From: JAUREX01 sp964472135 | Lineage (GTDB): Bacteria > Pseudomonadota > Alphaproteobacteria > Rhodobacterales > Rhodobacteraceae | Length of the DNA stretch: 37,238 nucleotides | Direction: 5' to 3' | Assembly (NCBI GenBank): GCA_964472135.1 | Contig: CAYYJB010000020.1 | Coordinates: 1 to 37,238 of the forward strand | Shown here: one piece after another, positions 23,193 to 31,342 of the stretch | Numbering within the stretch: position 1 is the first letter of the stretch | Layout: each line of letters begins with the position of its first letter | Notes under the pieces: generated by a model | Seen by the model: only the letters and a program-made list of their open reading frames with translations | Told to the model about the DNA's origin: nothing | The model's database searches: none | Translations under genes and position numbers: made by a program

Positions 23193-24791
23193 TCAGATCC
23201 TCCCGTCGGTGCGGATCATGTCGGCGGCCTTCTCGGCGATCATGATCGTCGCGGCATTGGTGTTCGACGACACGACCGTGGGCATGACCGACGCATCCGC
23301 GACGCGCAGGCCCTCGATCCCGTTGAAGCGCAGGCGCGGGTCCACGACCGCCCCGGCATCGGCCCCCATCCGGCAGGTGCCCGCCGGGTGGTGGTCGGTC
23401 TTGCAGTTCGCGTGCGCATAGGCCACGAGCTCGGCCTCGGTCCGCACCTCGGGGCCGGGCAGGCGCTCGGCCCGCACGAAGGGGGCAAGCGGCCCGGCCG
23501 CGAGGATCTCGCGCACCATCCGCAGCCCTTCGAGCGACATCGCGCGGTCGTGCGGGTCGGCCCAATAGTTCGGATCGATGAGCGGCGCCGCGCGCGGATC
23601 GGCCGAGGCAAGCCGCACCGTCCCGCGCGAGCGCGGCCGGAGATAGGCCGAGTTGATCGTGACCCCCCCGTCGGGCATCGCCGCCACCCCCGCCTCGATC
23701 CCCGAGCCGAGCCCGAGGTGGAACTGGATGTCGGGCGAGCGCGCGGCCTTGTCGGCGAACCAGAAGCCGCCCGTCTCGAAGAGGCTCGAGGCCACCGGCC
23801 CGCCCCGCGTCAGCGCATAGCGCAGCCCCGCGAGCGCCGACCACAGCGGGCGGGCGTAGCGGTCATAGGTGTGCGGCCCCGTGCATTCGCCGATGGTGAA
23901 GAGGTCGAGATGGTCCTGCAGGTTCGCCCCCACCCCCGGCTGGTCGAGCACGACCGGAAGGCCGAGGCCGCGCAGATGCTCCGCCTCGCCCACGCCCGAG
24001 AGCATGAGAAGCCGAGGCGAGCCGATGGCCCCCGCGGCAAGGATGACGCCCGAGGTCGCGCGCAAGATCCCCTCGCCCGCGATCTCGACCCCCGTCGCGC
24101 GGCCCTGCTCGATGACGATGCGCGCGACCTCGGCGCCGGTGCGGACGCGCAGGTTGGCCCGCCCCCGCGCCGGGCGCAGATAGGCGACCGAGGTCGAGGA
24201 CCGCCGCGCCCGCCGCTGCGTGAGTTGATAGAAGCCGAGGCCGCGCGGATCCTCGCCCGCCAGATCGTCGCCGCGCGGAATGCCTACGGCCTCGCCCGCG
24301 GCAAAGAACGCCTCGCAGATCGGCAGGGGTGCAGCCGGGCGGCTGACGCCGAGCGGCCCGCCGGTGCCGTGGAGGCGGCCCGAGCGGCTGTCGTTGTCCT
24401 CGGCCTTGCGGAAGAAGGGCAGCACATCCTCGAACCCCCAGCCGGTGCACCCGGCCTGGCGCCATTCCTCGTAATCGAGCGGGTGGCCGCGGGTATAGAT
24501 CTGGGCGTTGATGCTCGACCCCCCGCCGAGCACCCTGGCTTGGGTAAAGCGCAGCACCCGGCCGCCCAGATGGCGCTGCGGCACCGTCTGCCAGCCCCAC
24601 GAGCCGATGCCCTTGGTCATCTTCGCAAAACCCGCGGGCAGGTGATAAAAGGGATGCCGATCGGCCCCGCCGGCCTCGAGCAGCAGCACGCTGCACGCCG
24701 GATCCTCGGATAGACGCGCGGCCAGCACCGCGCCCGCCGATCCGCCACCCACGATGATGACATCCGCCCCTTGCACCCTTCCCTCCGTCAC
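23193..24791 (-). CDS. GMC oxidoreductase 1 (choline dehydrogenase-like)
   Basis: A 532-residue FAD-dependent glucose-methanol-choline oxidoreductase. The FAD dinucleotide motif GGGSAG is at residues 15-20, the first GMC signature 'RVLGGGSSINAQIYTRG' in the first hundred residues, the second 'GVILAAGAIGSPRLLMLSGVG' mid-chain, and DHHPAGTCRMG at 466-476 carries H467/H468. N510 and N512 (NTNAAT) complete the active-site region. The closest family groups oxidise alcohols such as choline or polyethylene glycol. No signal peptide is visible, so it is cytoplasmic or peripheral. The start overlaps the SDR stop (24788-24791). It probably oxidises a hydroxyl of the substrate imported by transporter 2 or of a derivative. 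Confidence 0.9.
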   Translation of the reverse strand: MTEGRVQGADVIIVGGGSAGAVLAARLSEDPACSVLLLEAGGADRHPFYHLPAGFAKMTKGIGSWGWQTVPQRHLGGRVLRFTQARVLGGGSSINAQIYTRGHPLDYEEWRQAGCTGWGFEDVLPFFRKAEDNDSRSGRLHGTGGPLGVSRPAAPLPICEAFFAAGEAVGIPRGDDLAGEDPRGLGFYQLTQRRARRSSTSVAYLRPARGRANLRVRTGAEVARIVIEQGRATGVEIAGEGILRATSGVILAAGAIGSPRLLMLSGVGEAEHLRGLGLPVVLDQPGVGANLQDHLDLFTIGECTGPHTYDRYARPLWSALAGLRYALTRGGPVASSLFETGGFWFADKAARSPDIQFHLGLGSGIEAGVAAMPDGGVTINSAYLRPRSRGTVRLASADPRAAPLIDPNYWADPHDRAMSLEGLRMVREILAAGPLAPFVRAERLPGPEVRTEAELVAYAHANCKTDHHPAGTCRMGADAGAVVDPRLRFNGIEGLRVADASVMPTVVSSNTNAATIMIAEKAADMIRTDGRI

Positions 24792-25552
24792 AAGCGCGGG
24801 ATCGACAGCCCGCCATCGACCGGCACGACCGCGCCCGTGGCAAAGGCCATCCGCCCCGTCGCGAGCGGCACCACCGCCGCCCCCACATCCGCGGGCTGCC
24901 CCCAGCGCCCCGCGGGCACCAGCCCCTCGGCGATGCGCGCGTCGTATTTGGCGCGCACGCCGGCCGTCATGGCCGTCTCGATGATGCCGGGGCGGACCTC
25001 GAACACCCCGATCCCGTGCGGGGCGAGGCGCGCGGCATAAAGTGCGGCCATCATCGACGCGCCCGCCTTCGAGAGGCAGTATTCCGCCCGCTCGACCGAC
25101 ACCGCCGCGGCGCTGACCGAGGTCACGAAGATGAGCGCGCGGTAATGCGGCGCCTCGGGGGCCGCGACCATCCGGCGCGCCACCGCCTGCGCGAGGAAGA
25201 ACGCGCCCCGCAGGTTGACGGCATGCACGAGGTCGAAGGCCTCGGGCCGAAGCGCCAGCATGTCGCCGCGCACCGGCGCCGGTATGCCCGCGTTCGACAC
25301 GAGGCAGTCGACCGGCCCGAGATCGGCCGCGATGCGGTCAAGCAGCGCCTCCTCGGCGCCGGTCGCGCGCAGGTCGTGGCGGTAATAGCGAGCCTCGGGC
25401 CCGAGGGTCGCAAGCCCCGCGCCCACGCGGCCGTCCTCGGGCGGCAGTTCCGCCGCGAGCGCGAGCGCGAATCCCGCCTGCCCGAGCGCCTGCGCGATGC
25501 CAAGCCCGATGCCCTGCTGGCCGCCGGTGATGAGGGCCACGGGCTTTCTCAT
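24788..25552 (-). CDS. SDR oxidoreductase (FabG-like), sugar-operon member
   Basis: A 254-residue classical SDR: ITGGQQGIGLG near the N-terminus, SNAGIPAP, active-site Ser in 'TSVSAA', and 'EYCLSKAG' with Tyr and Lys four apart. 'VRPGIIETAMTAGV' and the C-terminal 'VDGGLSIPRL' are typical. It overlaps both neighbours by 4 bases (ATGA at 24788-24791 and 25549-25552) and is sandwiched between two GMC oxidoreductases. Reversible NAD(P)-linked oxidation of a sugar or polyol carbonyl is likely; the substrate is unknown. Relatives in similar settings are annotated 3-ketoacyl-ACP reductase, which is uninformative here. Confidence 0.88.
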   Translation of the reverse strand: MRKPVALITGGQQGIGLGIAQALGQAGFALALAAELPPEDGRVGAGLATLGPEARYYRHDLRATGAEEALLDRIAADLGPVDCLVSNAGIPAPVRGDMLALRPEAFDLVHAVNLRGAFFLAQAVARRMVAAPEAPHYRALIFVTSVSAAAVSVERAEYCLSKAGASMMAALYAARLAPHGIGVFEVRPGIIETAMTAGVRAKYDARIAEGLVPAGRWGQPADVGAAVVPLATGRMAFATGAVVPVDGGLSIPRL

Positions 25553-26905
25553 GCCGCCACCTCCCCGGCGCCGATCCGCGCGGCCGTCCGCAGCGCGAGT
25601 GCGGCGATCGTCAGCGACGGGTTGACCGCGGCCGAGGTCGGCAGCACCGAGGCATCCGCGATCCAGAGGTTGGGGTGGTCGTGGCTGCGCCCGGTCGGGT
25701 CGACGACGCTCGTGCGCGGGTCGTGCCCCATCCGCGCGGTGCCGCACTGGTGCGAGGGCGTGCGCCGGTCGAAGGCGCGCGACAGCACGACCGGATAGCC
25801 CGCCCGCCGCAGCGCCCCCCGCAGCCGCGCCACCAGCGCCTCGTGCGCGGCCCAGTTGGAGCGTTTCCAGTCGAGCACGATGCGCCCGTCCCTCAGCGTC
25901 ACCCGGCTTGCGGGATCGGGCAGATCCTCGGACATGGCGTAGAAATCGACCGAGCGCGCCGCGATCCAATGCGCGAGCGCCCGCGGCAGCCCGGTCGTCG
26001 CGGCGAGGATCGGCCCCGAGATCTTGCCCAGCAGCTGGACATTGCCGAGCGGCGCCCCCCCCGGCCCGCCGCCGTTGTAGAAGTCGTTGATCTGGAGCGT
26101 CTTCTGATAGACCGCCCGATTTCGGCGCAGCGGGTGCAGCGCGATCACCGCCGAGGCGTTGTGGTTCATGAAATTGCGCCCGACCTGATCGGAGCGGTTC
26201 GCGAGCCCCCGCGGATGGGCGCCATCGGCCGAGCCGAGCAAGAGCGCCGCCGTCTGCACCGCCCCCGCCGCGAGCACGACAAGGGGCGCCGCGATCCGCT
26301 CCGGCCCCCGCGGCCCGTCAAATTCGAGCGCCGCGATCCGCCCTGCGCCGTCCGCGATCAGCCGGCGCACCCGCGCGCCGGTGCGCAGCGTGACGTTCGG
26401 GTGGCGCAGCGCCTCGGCGAGGGCGGCCGTCTCGGCATCCATCTTGCCGCCGCAGGTGTCGGGGAAGGCATCCCACGGCGTCGCGCCCCGCGACAGCCAG
26501 CGCGCCAGATCGACGCCAAGCGGCAGCGAGGACGGGTGCAGCCCGCCCGCCAAAAGGCGCGCGCGCAGCGCCGCGATGTCGGCCTCATCCGGGACGGGCG
26601 CGAAGGGATAGNNNNNNNNNNNNNNNNNNNNNNNNNNNNNNNNNNNNNNNNNNNNNNNNNNNNNNNNNNNNNNNNNNNNNNNNNNNNNNNNNNNNNNNNN
26701 NNNNNNNNNNNGCATCGAGCCAATCCTCGTCGGGGCGGAAATGGCCGCGGGCAAAGATCGCCTCGGGGTCGCGCGCCTCGGGGCTGTCCACCAGCCGCTC
26801 TCCCCTCTCGAGGATCAGGATGCGCCGCCCCGACGGCGCGAGCCCCGCCGCGAGCGTCGCCCCCCCGATGCCCGAGCCCACGATAACGATGTCGGGGCCG
26901 CTCAT
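25549..26905 (-). CDS. GMC oxidoreductase 2, interrupted by assembly gap
   Basis: A GMC-family flavoprotein in two visible parts. The N-terminal piece (26712-26905, about 64 residues) begins MSGPDIVIVGSGIGG with a normal FAD GxGxxG. The C-terminal piece (25549-26611, about 350 residues) has 'GAVQTAALLLGS', 'HQCGTARMG' and a final 'VNPSLTIAA' with the active-site Asn. A 100-N gap separates them. The two parts are in different frames across the literal gap, which is expected when 100 N stands for an unknown length. A family length near 500 residues suggests roughly 300 missing bases. The HQCGT motif is of the sugar dehydrogenase/gluconate dehydrogenase branch. It overlaps ATPase 2 (26902-26905) and the SDR. 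Confidence 0.85.
26612..26711. other. Assembly gap (100 N)
   Basis: Exactly 100 undetermined bases, the conventional placeholder for a scaffold gap of unknown size. It removes part of GMC oxidoreductase 2, probably the first GMC signature region. Confidence 0.99.
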
Positions 26906-28014
26906 CCCGGAATGCGCGCCTCGGTCGCGGGGTCGAAGGCGACGGCCTTCTCCATGTTGACGGCAAAGCCGAAGACCTCGCCCGCCGCGACCGCGGCATC
27001 GGCACGCATCCGGGCGATGCAGTCGCGGCCCGCGGCCGTCATCGTGACGAAGGTGTCCGCACCCGCGGGTTCGGTGATGGCGACGCGGTTTCTGAACGGC
27101 ACGATATGGCCCGAGGTCCGGTCCGCCCCGTCGGGGTCGGTGATGGCCTCGGGGCGGATCCCGAACAGAACCTCGCGCCCCGCCCAGTCGGCGAGGTTTT
27201 CCTGCGCGAGCGGCAGGTGCTGCACCCGGCCCTCGGCATCCGTGAGCGCGGCCTGCGCGATCCCGTCCGCCATCACCACCCGGCCCGGCAGGATGTTCAT
27301 CGCGGGGCTGCCCATGAAGGTCGCGACGAAGACGTTGGCGGGGGTGTCATAGACCTCGCGCGGGGTGCCGAGCTGCTGGATGTGGCCCTTGTTCATCACC
27401 GCGATCCGGGTAGAGAGCGTCATCGCCTCGATCTGGTCGTGGGTGACATAGACGATGGTCGTGCCAAGCTTGTGGTGGAGCTTCTTGATCTCGGTGCGCA
27501 TGTCGACGCGCAGTTTCGCATCGAGGTTCGAGAGCGGCTCATCGAACAGGAAGACGTCCGGGTTGCGCACGAGCGCGCGCCCCATCGCGACGCGCTGGCG
27601 CTGGCCGCCCGACAGTTGGCCCGGCTTGCGGTCGAGCAGATGGTCGATCTGGAGAAGCTTCGCGACATCGGCGAGCGCCCGCTCGCGCTCGGGCCGGGCC
27701 ACCCCGTGCATCTCGAGCCCGAAGGTGATGTTCTGCGCCACCGTCATGTTGGGATAGAGCGCGTAGGACTGAAAGACCATCGCGATGTTGCGCTTCGAGG
27801 GGTGAACCCCGTTCACCACCCGCCCCTTGATCGCGATGTCGCCCGAGGTGATCCCCTCGAGCCCCGCGATCATGTTCAGCAGCGTCGATTTCCCGCAGCC
27901 CGAGGGCCCGACGAGCACGAGGAACTCGCCCTCCTCGACCGAGATGTCGACCCGGTGCAGCACCTCGACCGGGCCGTAGGATTTCGTCACGTCGCGGATG
28001 TCGAGAAATCCCAT
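26902..28014 (-). CDS. Sugar ABC transporter ATP-binding protein 2 (UgpC/MsmK type)
   Basis: A 370-residue CUT1 ATPase with Walker A GPSGCGKST (36-44), LSGGQ (134-138), Walker B ending DEP (158-160), SNLD and H192, then a TOBE-type regulatory C-terminus. It is about 60% identical by eye to ATPase 1 in the nucleotide-binding half but differs in the C-terminal domain. It follows the permease genes by 3 bases and overlaps GMC oxidoreductase 2 by 4 bases. This transporter carries its own ATPase in the same operon, unlike transporter 1, whose ATPase is on the opposite strand. Confidence 0.95.
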   Translation of the reverse strand: MGFLDIRDVTKSYGPVEVLHRVDISVEEGEFLVLVGPSGCGKSTLLNMIAGLEGITSGDIAIKGRVVNGVHPSKRNIAMVFQSYALYPNMTVAQNITFGLEMHGVARPERERALADVAKLLQIDHLLDRKPGQLSGGQRQRVAMGRALVRNPDVFLFDEPLSNLDAKLRVDMRTEIKKLHHKLGTTIVYVTHDQIEAMTLSTRIAVMNKGHIQQLGTPREVYDTPANVFVATFMGSPAMNILPGRVVMADGIAQAALTDAEGRVQHLPLAQENLADWAGREVLFGIRPEAITDPDGADRTSGHIVPFRNRVAITEPAGADTFVTMTAAGRDCIARMRADAAVAAGEVFGFAVNMEKAVAFDPATEARIPG

Positions 28015-28017
28015 CCC

Positions 28018-28896
28018 CTACCCTTTCACCGATCCCGCCATCAGCCCGCGCACGAAATACCGGCCCGCGACGACATAGACGAGAAGCGTCGGCAGGGCGG
28101 CGAGGATCGCGCCGGCGAAATGGACGTTGTATTCCTTCACCCCTGTCGAGGACTGCACGAGGTTGTTGAGCGCGACCGTCATCGGCTGGCTCGTGCCCCC
28201 GAACGAGGCCCCGAAGAGGAAATCGTTCCAGATGTTCGTGAACTGCCAGATCACCGAGACGACCGTGATCGGCCCCGAGACGGGCAGCATGATGCGCCAG
28301 AAGATCTGGAAGAACCCCGCCCCGTCGATCATCGCCGCGCGGACAAGCTCGGTCGGGAAGGCCGCGTAGTAGTTGCGGTAATAGAGCGTGGTGAAGCCGA
28401 TGCCGTAGACGACATGCACAAGCACGAGCCCCGGCACCGACCCCGCCAGCCCGAGCTTGCCCAGCACCAGCGCCATCGGGATCAGCACGATCTGGAAGGG
28501 GATGAAGCAACCGAAAAGCATCAGCGCGAAGATGACCGTATCCCCGCGAAAGCGCCATTTCGTCAGCACATAGCCGTTCAGCGCCCCGATCACCGTCGAG
28601 ATCGCGACCGCCGGTACTACCATCAGGAGCGAGTTGATGAAATAGGGCCGCAACCCCGTCGGCTGCACGCCGATCTGCGCGGTCGACCACGCGCTGCCCC
28701 AGGGTGCCAGCGTGAAGGTCTCGGGCAGCGACATCATCCGCCCGCCCGTGATCTCTTCGAGCGGTTTGACCGAGTTCACCACCATCACATAGAGCGGCAG
28801 GAGGTAGAAGAGCGCGAACAGCAGGAGCACCAGATAGACGAAGGTGCGCGCGACGCGCCCGGTCTGCACCGCCGTGTCCTGGGTCGCGACGGCCAT
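28018..28896 (-). CDS. Sugar ABC transporter permease 2 (MalG-like)
   Basis: A 292-residue permease with six membrane helices. The docking loop ELVRAAMIDGAGFFQIFW precedes 'MLPVSGP', and 'FTNIWNDFLF' is the typical MalG segment. The ATG at 28896 shares one base with the TGA of the MalF-like gene (TGATG). An open frame extends upstream but is a different-frame continuation through the MalF-like gene. Similar permeases serve glucose/mannose-type CUT1 systems. It ends 3 bases before ATPase 2. Confidence 0.93.
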   Translation of the reverse strand: MAVATQDTAVQTGRVARTFVYLVLLLFALFYLLPLYVMVVNSVKPLEEITGGRMMSLPETFTLAPWGSAWSTAQIGVQPTGLRPYFINSLLMVVPAVAISTVIGALNGYVLTKWRFRGDTVIFALMLFGCFIPFQIVLIPMALVLGKLGLAGSVPGLVLVHVVYGIGFTTLYYRNYYAAFPTELVRAAMIDGAGFFQIFWRIMLPVSGPITVVSVIWQFTNIWNDFLFGASFGGTSQPMTVALNNLVQSSTGVKEYNVHFAGAILAALPTLLVYVVAGRYFVRGLMAGSVKG

Positions 28897-29789
28897 CAGC
28901 GGCGCTCCTTCAGCTCGGCATAGAGATAGGGCACCATGATCGCGGCGATGGTCATGAGCATGATGACGGCCGACGACGCGCCGATCCCCATCTGGTTGCG
29001 GGTGAAGGTGTAGGAATACATGAAGGTCGCGGGCAGTTCGGTCGCCCGCCCCGGCCCGCCGCCCGTCAGCGCGATCACGAGGTCGTAGGATTTGATCGCG
29101 AGGTGAAAGAGGATGACGAAGGCCGACAGGAACGCCGGCCGCAGGATCGGGATCACGATCCGGCGATAGAGCGCGAAGCCCGACGCCCCGTCGATCTGCG
29201 CGGCCTTGAGGATCTCGTTGTCGATGCCCCGAAGCCCCGCGAGGAACATCGCCATGACAAAGCCCGAGGTCTGCCAGACGGCGGCGATGACGATCGTGTA
29301 GATCGCCATGTCGCTGTCCTTGATCCAGGTGAAGCTGAAGCTCTCCCACCCCCAGAGGTGCATGGTGCGCTCGAGCCCGATGCCGGGGTCGAGGAACCAT
29401 TTCCACGCCGTTCCCGTCACGATGAACGACAGCGCCATCGGATAGAGGTAGATCGGGCGCAGCACCCCCTCGCCCCGGATCTTCTGGTCGAGGAAGATCG
29501 CGAGCATGAGGCCGATCGCGGTGCAGATGCCGATGTAGAGCGTCGCGAAGATCGCGATGTTGCCGATCGCCGTCCACCAGTGCTCGAGCGCGAAGAGCTT
29601 CGCGTAATTCGTGAAGCCCACGAAATCGTAGCGCGGCAGCATGCGCGAGCCGGTGAAGGACAGGACGATGGTGAAGAGGATGAAGCCGTAGACGAACAGG
29701 AGCGTCACGGCGAGCGAGGGCGCCAGCACCAGTTTCGGCAGCCAGTCCTGCGCGCGGGTGCGCCAGTCGGTCTGGTCGGCAGCGGCCAT
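28896..29789 (-). CDS. Sugar ABC transporter permease 2 (MalF-like)
   Basis: A 297-residue permease of normal CUT1 length with six helices. The EAA loop EILKAAQIDGASGFALYRR is in the usual place, followed by 'VIPILRP'. The ATG at 29789 is preferred because GAGGGA is then 6 bases upstream; another ATG two codons earlier abuts that element. About 60 bases separate it from the binding-protein gene, and those contain a GC-rich inverted repeat (GGCGGCCCCCCGGGGCCGCC) that may stabilise the upstream transcript end, common after binding-protein genes. Confidence 0.92.
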   Translation of the reverse strand: MAAADQTDWRTRAQDWLPKLVLAPSLAVTLLFVYGFILFTIVLSFTGSRMLPRYDFVGFTNYAKLFALEHWWTAIGNIAIFATLYIGICTAIGLMLAIFLDQKIRGEGVLRPIYLYPMALSFIVTGTAWKWFLDPGIGLERTMHLWGWESFSFTWIKDSDMAIYTIVIAAVWQTSGFVMAMFLAGLRGIDNEILKAAQIDGASGFALYRRIVIPILRPAFLSAFVILFHLAIKSYDLVIALTGGGPGRATELPATFMYSYTFTRNQMGIGASSAVIMLMTIAAIMVPYLYAELKERR

Positions 29790-29813
29790 GCGCATTCCCT
29801 CGGGTCGCAAGGT

Positions 29814-29843
29814 GGGGGCGGCCCCGGGGGGCCGCCCGCCCTT
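29814..29843 (-). other. GC-rich inverted repeat after the binding-protein gene
   Basis: The segment around GGGGGCGGCCCCGGGGGGCC can fold into a strong hairpin with following GCCC bases. It lies between the binding-protein stop and the first permease. Such elements often protect the 3' end of abundant binding-protein mRNA or partly terminate, giving more binding protein than permease. No T-tract is seen. Confidence 0.35.
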
Positions 29844-29850
29844 GTGGGTC

Positions 29851-31101
29851 TTACTTCGCCGCCGCAACCGCGCTGGCGAGCGCGGCAGCCGCCGCGGCGC
29901 CGTCGGCATACTGGCCGTTGAAGGCCGCGGTGACGACGTCATAGACCGCGTTCTTTACCGCCGCCGGGGCGGCATGGCCATGCGCCATCGAGCCGAAGAG
30001 GTTGCCCGAGGCGTTGGCCTCGGCCAGATCGGCCATGCCCTTCTTGCCGCAATCGTCGAAGGCGTCGTTCGGCACGTCGGTGCGGGCCGGGACCGAACCC
30101 TTGACGACGTTGAACGCCGACTGGAAGCCCGGGTTCATGACCGAGGAGGCCATCTGCGCCTGCGCGACGCGCTTCTCGTCCGAGTTGACGCCGAACATCG
30201 CGAACTGGTCGGAGTTGAACGTGACCGACCCTTGCGTGCCGGGGAAGCGGATGCAGACGAAGTCCGCGCCCGGAACCTTGCCGGCCTTCAGAAACTCGCC
30301 CTTGGCCCAGTCGCCCATCATCTGCATCCCGGCTTCGCCGTTGATGACCATCGCCGAGGCGAGGTTCCAGTCGCGGCCCGAGAAGTTCGCATCGACATAG
30401 CTGCTGAGCTTGATGAGGCGGTTGAACGCCTCGGCCATCTGTGCCCCGCCGAGCGCGCCCTCGTCGAGGTCGATCATCGAGGCCTTGTAGAAGTCGCCGC
30501 CGAGCGAGAGGACGACCGCGTCGAAGACGGTCGCGTCCTGCCAGGCCTGGCCGCCATGGCCGAGCGGGGTGATGCCGTTGGCCTTCATCGCGTCGAGAAC
30601 CGCGACCAGCTCTTCCCACGACCCGGGCGCCTTGCCGCCGGCGGCGTCGAGCGCTGCCTTGTTGATCCAGACCCAGTTCGTCGAGTGGACGTTGACTGGT
30701 GCCGAGATCCAGTTGCCGTCATATTTGGCGAAGCCCTGCAGCGCGGCCGGCACGACCGCATCCCAGCCCTCGGCCGCGGCGACATCGTTGAGGTTGCCGA
30801 GCGCGCCCTCGGCGGCCCAGTCCTGGATGTCGAAGCCGAGCATCTGCACGGCCGTCGGCGCATCGCCCGCCGTGACGCGGGCGCGCAGCGCCGTCATCGC
30901 GGCCTCGCCGCCGCCGCCCGCCACCGGCATGTCGACCCAGCCGATGCCCTTGCCCTGAAGGTCATCCTTCAGAACGTTGAGGGCGGCGGCCTCGCCGCCC
31001 GATGTCCACCAGTGCAGCACCTCGACGTCGGCGGCCGAAGCAACCGAGGCCGACAGCGCGAGCGCCGCGACCGACCCTTTCAGAACCTTCATCATCGTCA
31101 T
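29851..31101 (-). CDS. Sugar ABC transporter substrate-binding protein 2 (glucose/mannose GtsA-like)
   Basis: A 416-residue periplasmic binding protein with a Sec signal peptide: basic start, hydrophobic core and cleavage after ASA at about residue 23. The mature N-terminus VEVLHWWTSGGEAAAL, the segment 'PVAGGGGEAAMTALRARV', 'SWEELVAVLDAMKANGITPLGHGG' and 'MQMMGDWAKGEF' match the GtsA-type glucose/mannose-binding group of CUT1 systems. The ATG at 31101 has GGGAGGAAG upstream. It is the first gene of a ten-gene leftward operon. Glucose, mannose or a glucoside is a plausible ligand, but the two GMC oxidoreductases downstream suggest something needing oxidation. Confidence 0.92.
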   Translation of the reverse strand: MTMMKVLKGSVAALALSASVASAADVEVLHWWTSGGEAAALNVLKDDLQGKGIGWVDMPVAGGGGEAAMTALRARVTAGDAPTAVQMLGFDIQDWAAEGALGNLNDVAAAEGWDAVVPAALQGFAKYDGNWISAPVNVHSTNWVWINKAALDAAGGKAPGSWEELVAVLDAMKANGITPLGHGGQAWQDATVFDAVVLSLGGDFYKASMIDLDEGALGGAQMAEAFNRLIKLSSYVDANFSGRDWNLASAMVINGEAGMQMMGDWAKGEFLKAGKVPGADFVCIRFPGTQGSVTFNSDQFAMFGVNSDEKRVAQAQMASSVMNPGFQSAFNVVKGSVPARTDVPNDAFDDCGKKGMADLAEANASGNLFGSMAHGHAAPAAVKNAVYDVVTAAFNGQYADGAAAAAALASAVAAAK

Positions 31102-31147
31102 TCCGTCTTCCTCCCACAGGATGCACCCGCAACGGCGGGATGCATGA

Positions 31148-31161
31148 TTAAAACGTTGCAA
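31148..31161. promoter_or_regulatory. LacI-type operator, proximal to the binding-protein gene
   Basis: TTAAAACGTTGCAA is an imperfect palindrome (10 of 14 positions) with the central CG typical of LacI-family sites. It matches the site at 31273-31286 at 11 of 14 positions, and the two centres are 125 bases apart, close to 12 helical turns. It lies 47 bases before the binding-protein ATG. Confidence 0.6.
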
Positions 31162-31272
31162 ATCGGGCGCCAGTCAATCGGAATCTGACACGACGCGCCC
31201 CCATGCCGCAGCCCTGCGCAACAACATGGCGCGGCATTTCGCCAGCCCCTGCACCTTGGGTGCCGAGATCTG

Positions 31273-31286
31273 TTGTAACGATGCAA
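31273..31286. promoter_or_regulatory. LacI-type operator, proximal to the regulator gene
   Basis: TTGTAACGATGCAA is palindromic at 10 of 14 positions around a central CG and shares AACG and TGCAA with the site at 31148-31161. It lies 57 bases before the GTG start of LacI regulator 1, so the regulator may control both its own gene and the divergent operon, possibly by looping. Confidence 0.6.
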
Positions 31287-31342
31287 AAAACAGGCATAGT
31301 CTGCTCCCGAAGGAATGCCGCACGACAGGGTGGGCCGACGGG

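Noticed and set aside
22038..24713. 891-codon plus-strand open frame
   Set aside because: It is the complement of the DUF993 and GMC genes, rich in Arg, Gly and His, without recognisable domains or a ribosome site.
25549..26905. GMC oxidoreductase 2 as a frameshifted pseudogene
   Set aside because: The frame change coincides exactly with the 100-N gap of unknown true length; both visible parts are intact.
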